Assembly (NCBI RefSeq): GCF_001279695.1
Contig: NZ_LGDD01000349.1
Span: 1-29,702, forward strand
DNA: 29,702 nt
Direction of reading: 5' to 3'
Source: Streptomyces sp. WM6378
GTDB lineage: Bacteria > Actinomycetota > Actinomycetes > Streptomycetales > Streptomycetaceae
Shown: piece by piece, positions 24,858 to 29,702 of the stretch
Layout: each line of letters begins with the position of its first letter
Position numbering within the stretch: the first letter of the stretch is position 1
Program-made: the position numbers and the translations under genes
Notes under the pieces: model-generated
What the model saw: the letters and a program-made list of their open reading frames with translations, nothing else
Databases searched by the model: none
What the model was told of the DNA's origin: nothing

Positions 24858-27425
24858 TCAGAGCCGCGGGTCTACCGGCTCCGACTCCAGGGCGAGGACG
24901 GCGAACACTGCCTCGTGGACCCGCCACAGCGGCTCGCCGCCCGCCAGCCGGTCGAGCGCCTCCAGGCCGAGCGCGTACTCCCGCAGCGCGAGCGACCGCT
25001 TGTGCCCGAGGAAGCGCTGCCGCAGCCGGTCGAGGTTGTCCGGACGCGTGTACTCGGGACCGTAGATGATCCGCAGGTACTCGCGGCCGCGCACCTTGAT
25101 GCCCGGCTGCACCAGCCGCCCCCTGCCGTCCCGGGCGAGCGCCTGGAGCGGCTTGACGACCATGCCCTCGCCGCCCGCGCCGGTCAGCTCCAGCCACCAG
25201 TCGACCCCGGCCCGCACCGACGCCTCGTCACCGGTGTCGACGACCAACCGCCGGGTCACCTGGAGCAGTCCCGTCGGGTCGTGCTCGACCAGCCGGTCGA
25301 GCCAGGCCAACTGCTCGTCGTGCGGCACCGCGGCCAGGCTGCGACCCCGCGCGGCCAGGATCTGGAAGGGCGCGATCCGCACCCCGTCAAGACCGTCGGT
25401 CTCCCAGCAGTAACGCCGGTACGCCTCGGTGAACGCGGCCGCGTCAACAGTCCGCCCTCGCTGGCGCTCCAACAGCCCCGCCACCTCGACGCCCCGCGCC
25501 GATGCCGCCTCCAGCGCCTGGACGGCAGCCGGAAGCGCGGCCCCGGACGCGGCACCCACCGCGGCGTACTGCGAGCGCAGCAGGCCCGACGCCTTCAGCG
25601 ACCAGGGCATCAGCTCGGCGTCCAACAGCAGCCAGTCCGTGCCGAGTTCGTCCCACAGCCCGGCCGCTGTCACCGCCGACCGCAGCCGCTCAAGGACCTC
25701 CTCGGTGACCGTCGCATCGTCGAAGAACGGCCGTCCGGTACGGGTGTGCAGTGCCCCGGTCGGGCCCTGGACGCCGAACCGCTCGCGCGCCACCTCCGTG
25801 TCACGGCAGACCAGCGCCACCGCCCGCGAGCCCATGTGCTTCTCCTCGCACACGACCTTCGCGACGCCGTCCTTCCGGTACTGCGCGAACGCCTCGGCCG
25901 GGTGCTCCAGGTAGCCGTCCGCACCGGAGGTCGCGGTCGGCGCCATGGTCGGCGGCAGGTAGGCGAGCAGCCTCGGGTCGACGGCGAACCGGCTCATGAC
26001 CTCCAGCGCGGCCGCCGCGTTCTCCTCCCGCACCGCGACCTTGCCCATCAGCCGGGTCTCCACGACCCGGCGTCCGTGCACATCGGCGAGGTCCAGTGGC
26101 CGGCCCTCGTGACCACCGGGTGCCTCGGTGGCCAGCGGCTTGACCGGCTCGTACCAGACCTGCTCCGCCGGCACGTCGACGAGCTCGCGCTCCGGCCAAC
26201 GCAGGGCAGTCATCTTCCCGCCGAACACCGCACCGGTGTCCAGGCAGATGGTGTTGTTGATCCACGAGGTGTTCGGCACGGGAGTGTGTCCGTACACGAC
26301 CGCCGCGCGTCCGCGGTAGTCCTCGGCCCACGGGTAGCGCACGGGCAGCCCGAACTCGTCGGTCTCCCCGGTCGTGTCCCCGTACAGCGCGTGCGAGCGG
26401 ACCCGGCCCGACGTGCGCCCGTGGTACTTCTCGGGCAGACCCGCGTGACAGACGACCAGCTTGCCGCCGTCGAGCACATAGTGGCTGACGAGCCCGTCGA
26501 TGAACTCCCTCACCTGCTCCCTGAAGCTGTCGTCCTCCATCTCCAACTGCCCGATCGTCTCGGCCAGTCCGTGCGTGTGCTGGACGTTCCTTCCCTTCAA
26601 ATAACGTCCGAGCTTGTTCTCATGGTTCCCGGGCACGCACAGAGCGTTACCGTCGGCGACCATCCTCATCACGCGGCGCAGCACCCCGGGGCTGTCGGGC
26701 CCCCGGTCGACGAGGTCCCCGACGAAGACGGCGGTGCGGCCCTGCGGGTGGACGCCGTCGACGTAGCCGAGCTTGCCGAGCAGGGTGTCCAGTTCGGACC
26801 GGCAGCCGTGGATGTCTCCGATGATGTCGAAGGGGCCCGTGAGGTGGGTGAGGTCGTTGTAGCGCCGCTCGATGGCGATCCCGACGCTCTCGACCTCCTC
26901 GACGCTCCGCAGGACGTGCACCTTGCGGAAGCCCTCGCGCTCCAACCCACGCAGGGAACGCCGCAGTTCACGCCGGTGCCGGCCGATCACATGGCGGGGC
27001 ATCCCGGCCCGGTCGGGGCGCTTCGCGTTCCGCTCGGCGCAGACGTCCTCCGGCAGGTCCAGGACGATCGCGATCGGCAGCACGTCGTGCTCGCGGGCCA
27101 GCCGGACGAGCTGCTTGCGACTCTCGGGCTGCACGTTCGTGGCATCGACGACGGTCAGCCGCCCCGCCGCGAGCCGCTTGGCGGCGATGTAGTGGAGCAC
27201 GTCGAACGCGTCGCGGCTGGCGCTCTGGTCGTTCTCGTCATCGGCGACCAGGCCCCGGCAGAAGTCCGAGGAGACCACCTCGGTCGGCTTGAAGTGGCGC
27301 CGGGCGAACGTGGACTTGCCCGATCCGGTGGCGCCGACGAGGACGACGAGGGAAAGGTCGGTGACGGCGAGCGCACGCCCGACGTCCGGGGTGTGCGTGC
27401 TGGTCCCGCTGGTCTCGGTACTCAT
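24858..27425 (-). CDS. pnkp: Bacterial polynucleotide kinase-phosphatase-ligase of RNA repair
   Basis: 855 residues; ATG at 27425 with AAGGAGG 10 nt upstream, inside the end of hen1. Three domains are visible. The 5' kinase has the P-loop GATGSGKST (31-39). The metallophosphatase has GDIHG (203-207), GDLVDRGPDS (236-245), GNHEN (266-270), CHAGLP and VYGHTP. The adenylyltransferase/ligase has the motif CEEKHMGSR with nucleotidyl lysine Lys529, and motif LLLDAELMPW. Bacterial Pnkp heals cleaved RNA ends (5' phosphorylation, 2',3'-cyclic phosphate removal) and seals them with Hen1, which activates its ligase. The ATGA overlap with hen1 ensures stoichiometric production of the complex. Targets are likely tRNAs cut by ribotoxins. 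Confidence 0.96.
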   Translation of the reverse strand: MSTETSGTSTHTPDVGRALAVTDLSLVVLVGATGSGKSTFARRHFKPTEVVSSDFCRGLVADDENDQSASRDAFDVLHYIAAKRLAAGRLTVVDATNVQPESRKQLVRLAREHDVLPIAIVLDLPEDVCAERNAKRPDRAGMPRHVIGRHRRELRRSLRGLEREGFRKVHVLRSVEEVESVGIAIERRYNDLTHLTGPFDIIGDIHGCRSELDTLLGKLGYVDGVHPQGRTAVFVGDLVDRGPDSPGVLRRVMRMVADGNALCVPGNHENKLGRYLKGRNVQHTHGLAETIGQLEMEDDSFREQVREFIDGLVSHYVLDGGKLVVCHAGLPEKYHGRTSGRVRSHALYGDTTGETDEFGLPVRYPWAEDYRGRAAVVYGHTPVPNTSWINNTICLDTGAVFGGKMTALRWPERELVDVPAEQVWYEPVKPLATEAPGGHEGRPLDLADVHGRRVVETRLMGKVAVREENAAAALEVMSRFAVDPRLLAYLPPTMAPTATSGADGYLEHPAEAFAQYRKDGVAKVVCEEKHMGSRAVALVCRDTEVARERFGVQGPTGALHTRTGRPFFDDATVTEEVLERLRSAVTAAGLWDELGTDWLLLDAELMPWSLKASGLLRSQYAAVGAASGAALPAAVQALEAASARGVEVAGLLERQRGRTVDAAAFTEAYRRYCWETDGLDGVRIAPFQILAARGRSLAAVPHDEQLAWLDRLVEHDPTGLLQVTRRLVVDTGDEASVRAGVDWWLELTGAGGEGMVVKPLQALARDGRGRLVQPGIKVRGREYLRIIYGPEYTRPDNLDRLRQRFLGHKRSLALREYALGLEALDRLAGGEPLWRVHEAVFAVLALESEPVDPRL

Positions 27426-29053
27426 GCTGCCGTCGCCTCCTTCGGCGTCGTCGGGGTGGGCTCGCCCTGCTGGGTCATCGCGGTCGGCGTGGTCGGCGCG
27501 TCCACCTGCGGCTTCGCGGTGGGTGCGCCCGGCCGCGTCTCGGCGGGGGATTCGCCCCTCCGCGTCGTCGCGGCGGATCCGTTCCCCTGTGTCTCCGTGG
27601 TGGGCCCGTCCGCGCCGGTCAACGTGAACACCGCCAGCTGGGTGGGTGGTCCCACCTCCGGGTCGTCCGGGCCGACCGGTCCGAACTCGACGCCGTAGCC
27701 GTGCCGTTCGGCCACCGCACGCGCCCAGGCCCGGAACTCCGCCCGGCTCCACTCGAACCGGTGGTCCCCGTGGCGCACATGCCCGGCCGGAAGCGTCTCC
27801 CAGCGGACGTTGTACTCGACATTCGGGGTCGTCACGATCACGGTGCGCGGCCGCGCCGACCCGAACACCGCGTATTCGAGCGCCGGCAGCCTCGGCAGGT
27901 CCAGGTGCTCGATCACCTCGCTGAGCACCGCGGCGTCATAGCCCTTGAGCCGCTTGTCCGTGTACGCGAGAGAGCCCTGCATCAGCGTCACCCGCGCCGC
28001 CTGACGCTCCGTCATCCGCTCCAGGCGCAAACGCCGCGACGCGACGCCCAGCGCGCGCATGGAGACGTCCACTCCGACGATCTCGGTGAAGCGCACATCC
28101 GTGAGGAGCTGCTGCACCAACTGCCCCTGCCCACAGCCGAGATCGAGCACCCGGCTCGCCCCGGCCGCGGTGAGCGCGGCGAGGATCGCGACCCGGCGCT
28201 GCTCGGCGAGCGTCGCCGGCCGCTCCGTCGTGTCACTGGACTCGTCGACGGCGTTGTCGACCTCCTCGACGTCCAGGCACTCCGCCTCGGCCAGCCGCAC
28301 CAGTTCGAGCCGCTCCATCGCCTGCCGGGCCAGGCCCCGTCGCCGCGACAGGTACCGGCTGGCGATCAGGTTCTGCTCGGGGTGGTCAGCCAGCCAGCCG
28401 TCACCGGCCCGCAGCAGCTTGTCCACCTCGTCCGGCGCGACCCAGTAGTGCTTGGCGTCATCGAGCACCGGCAGCAGGACGTACAACTGCCGCAGCGCGT
28501 CGGCCAGCCGCAGCTCCCCCTCCAGGACGAGCCGCACGTAGCGCGAGTCGCCCCACTGAGGGAACTGTTCGTCCAGCGCGACCGGTTCCGCGGTCACCGA
28601 GTCCCAGCCGAGCGGCCCGAACAGCTTGTGTACGAGTTCCGCACCGCCGCGCGCGGGCAGCGCGGGTATCTCGATGCGCAGCGGCAACGGCGCCGCCGCC
28701 CGCTCCGGCAGCGCGGCGCACACACCGCGCAGAGCGCTCTTGAAGACGGTGGACAGCGCGACCGACATCAGCGAAGAGGCCGCGTACGGCCGGTCGTTGA
28801 CGTACTGCGCGAGCGCCGCATCAGGAGCACCGCCCCGGCCCTTGCCCTGGCCGCGCCGAACCAGCGCGACGGGATCCACCTCCAGGAGCAGCGCCGCCGT
28901 GCAGCGCTCGGTGGTCGCCTCGGGATAGAGGACGTGCGCCGTGCCGCTGGAGGTGGAGAAGCGCTGCGCCTTCTCGGGGTGCTTGTGCAGCAGGAATCCG
29001 AGGTCGGTCGCGGGGCTTTCAGGGGTGCCGGTGGTGGTGATTGTCAGGAACAC
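27422..29053 (-). CDS. hen1: Hen1 3'-terminal RNA ribose 2'-O-methyltransferase
   Basis: 543 residues from the GTG at 29053 (FLTITTTGT... is the family's usual start; the RBS is not evident). The N-terminal half (1-270, DLGFLLHKHPEKAQ...) is the bacterial Hen1 domain that binds Pnkp and activates its ligase. The C-terminal methyltransferase has the SAM motif DLGCGQGQ (about 303-310), and the metal-binding residues Glu379, Glu382, His383 (SEVIEHL) plus His431 (HGDHRFEW). It methylates the 2'-OH at the 3' end of the broken RNA before ligation, marking the joint against repeat cleavage. Residues from about 479 onward form a 65-residue Thr/Pro/Ala-rich tail absent from the catalytic core. The stop overlaps the pnkp start (ATGA). 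Confidence 0.95.
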   Translation of the reverse strand: MFLTITTTGTPESPATDLGFLLHKHPEKAQRFSTSSGTAHVLYPEATTERCTAALLLEVDPVALVRRGQGKGRGGAPDAALAQYVNDRPYAASSLMSVALSTVFKSALRGVCAALPERAAAPLPLRIEIPALPARGGAELVHKLFGPLGWDSVTAEPVALDEQFPQWGDSRYVRLVLEGELRLADALRQLYVLLPVLDDAKHYWVAPDEVDKLLRAGDGWLADHPEQNLIASRYLSRRRGLARQAMERLELVRLAEAECLDVEEVDNAVDESSDTTERPATLAEQRRVAILAALTAAGASRVLDLGCGQGQLVQQLLTDVRFTEIVGVDVSMRALGVASRRLRLERMTERQAARVTLMQGSLAYTDKRLKGYDAAVLSEVIEHLDLPRLPALEYAVFGSARPRTVIVTTPNVEYNVRWETLPAGHVRHGDHRFEWSRAEFRAWARAVAERHGYGVEFGPVGPDDPEVGPPTQLAVFTLTGADGPTTETQGNGSAATTRRGESPAETRPGAPTAKPQVDAPTTPTAMTQQGEPTPTTPKEATAA

Positions 29054-29099
29054 ACCGCGAGTATTGCCCGATCTGCACCACCCCCACCAGCGGTTTTCC

Positions 29100-29702
29100 T
29101 TACGCCTGCCCACCCCGCACCCGGGCCGCCAACTGGGCGATCTCCGTCGGCCCGACCCGGCAGCAGCCACCGACGAGCCGCGCCCCGGACGACACCCAGT
29201 CCCCCACCCGCGCCGCGTCGAACGTCGTGCCGCCGGCCCAGCCGCGCCGCTCCGCGTCCCACCGCTCGCCACTGTTCGGATAGACCACCACCGGCTTGCC
29301 CGTCACCGACGCCGCGAGCGGCACCGCCCGGTCGGCATCGACGGGGGTGCAGCAGTTCACCCCGACCGCGATCACCTGGTCATGTGCCGCCACAAGACCG
29401 AACGCCGCGGCCAGATCCTGGCCGGCCCGAGTGCGCCCGCCGGCGATGCTGTACGAGAGCCACACCGGCACCCCGCACCCCTCGACCGCCCGCAGCAGCG
29501 CCTCCGCCTCGTCGGCATCCGGCACCGTCTCCAGCGCGAGCACATCGGGCCCGGCCGCTACCAACGCCTCGATCCGCGGCCGGTGGAACCGCTCCAACTC
29601 ACGCACGCTCAGCCCGTAACGCCCTCGGTACTCACTGCCGTCGGCGAGAAAGGCGCCGTAGGGGCCGATGGAGGCGGCTACCCAGAATTCGGGGGGTTGG
29701 GC
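29100..29702 (-). CDS. mmuM: Homocysteine S-methyltransferase, C-terminal part (cut by the right edge)
   Basis: About 200 residues are visible and the frame stays open to the window edge; the N-terminus lies outside. Signatures of the MmuM/BHMT family are GPYGAFLADGSEYRGRY, RIEALVAAGPDVLALETVP, and the zinc ligands in GVNCC and GGCCRVGP near the C-terminus. The enzyme makes methionine from homocysteine with S-methylmethionine or SAM as methyl donor. It reads towards hen1 with a 46-nt gap, so co-transcription is possible. A link to Hen1 through SAM recycling is only a conjecture. Confidence 0.9.
   Translation of the reverse strand, partial: AQPPEFWVAASIGPYGAFLADGSEYRGRYGLSVRELERFHRPRIEALVAAGPDVLALETVPDADEAEALLRAVEGCGVPVWLSYSIAGGRTRAGQDLAAAFGLVAAHDQVIAVGVNCCTPVDADRAVPLAASVTGKPVVVYPNSGERWDAERRGWAGGTTFDAARVGDWVSSGARLVGGCCRVGPTEIAQLAARVRGGQA

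Noticed and set aside
23643..27698. A 1351-codon open frame on the plus strand opposite arcA, pnkp and hen1
   Set aside because: It is antisense to three confidently identified genes, has no RBS or domain, and its low-complexity Arg/Val/Leu/Asp-rich composition is typical of GC-rich shadow frames.
27426..27752. Longer N-terminus for Pnkp (109 extra codons)
   Set aside because: It overlaps hen1 and is Arg/Gly/Asp-rich shadow sequence; the ATG at 27425 has an excellent RBS and stop-start overlap.
29054..29272. Longer N-terminus for Hen1
   Set aside because: It overlaps the homocysteine methyltransferase gene and has shadow composition; bacterial Hen1 proteins start at the FLTITTTG segment.

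Overview
The window is high-GC actinobacterial DNA, almost certainly from a Streptomyces chromosome. The evidence is the strong third-position GC bias, frequent GTG starts, GGAGG-type ribosome binding sites, compact operons with ATGA/GTGA overlaps, and gene neighbourhoods typical of streptomycetes (acnA beside an XRE-MurA fusion; arcA beside argF; BlaI/M56 pairs). No RNA gene, CRISPR array or biosynthetic gene cluster is visible. A fragment of an IS630-type transposase may lie at the extreme left edge.

Layout. 1-1205: transposase fragment and a secreted FG-GAP/VCBS repeat protein, ending in a perfect bidirectional terminator shared with aconitase. 1214-5939: aconitase acnA (minus strand), a control region carrying two overlapping DtxR/IdeR-type iron boxes and a perfect palindrome, then a divergent XRE-MurA fusion that looks leaderless. 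6074-10666: a minus-strand operon for hydroxyproline/proline-type catabolism (DHDPS-family deaminase or aldolase, Cys/Cys proline racemase-family epimerase, ornithine-cyclodeaminase-family reductase), divergent from an aminopeptidase P.

10712-20116: a CoA-dependent aromatic acid pathway, best read as hybrid aerobic anthranilate (2-aminobenzoate) degradation. It comprises an acyl-CoA dehydrogenase, a RidA-like protein, an aryl-CoA ligase, a PaaX-type regulator, a bifunctional monooxygenase/Old Yellow Enzyme reductase of the 2-aminobenzoyl-CoA monooxygenase/reductase type, and a crotonase-fold protein. The two arms are separated by a BlaI/M56 pair and a TerB-like gene. A near-identical 12-bp palindrome (TGACYGTCGTCA) lies in front of both arms and is the best candidate for a PaaX operator.

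20424-24767: a SpoIIE/RsbW-type ATPase, an APC amino-acid permease, ornithine carbamoyltransferase and arginine deiminase, i.e. an arginine deiminase module without a carbamate kinase. 24858-29702: the bacterial RNA end-healing, ligation and 2'-O-methylation pair Hen1-Pnkp (translationally coupled), preceded by a homocysteine S-methyltransferase cut by the right edge.

Most genes belong to known families. The least ordinary points are the shared palindrome that may tie the split aromatic cluster into one regulon, the crotonase that lacks both classical hydratase glutamates, the BlaI-like palindrome in front of the TerB gene, the iron boxes at acnA, and the Thr/Pro/Ala-rich tail on Hen1.
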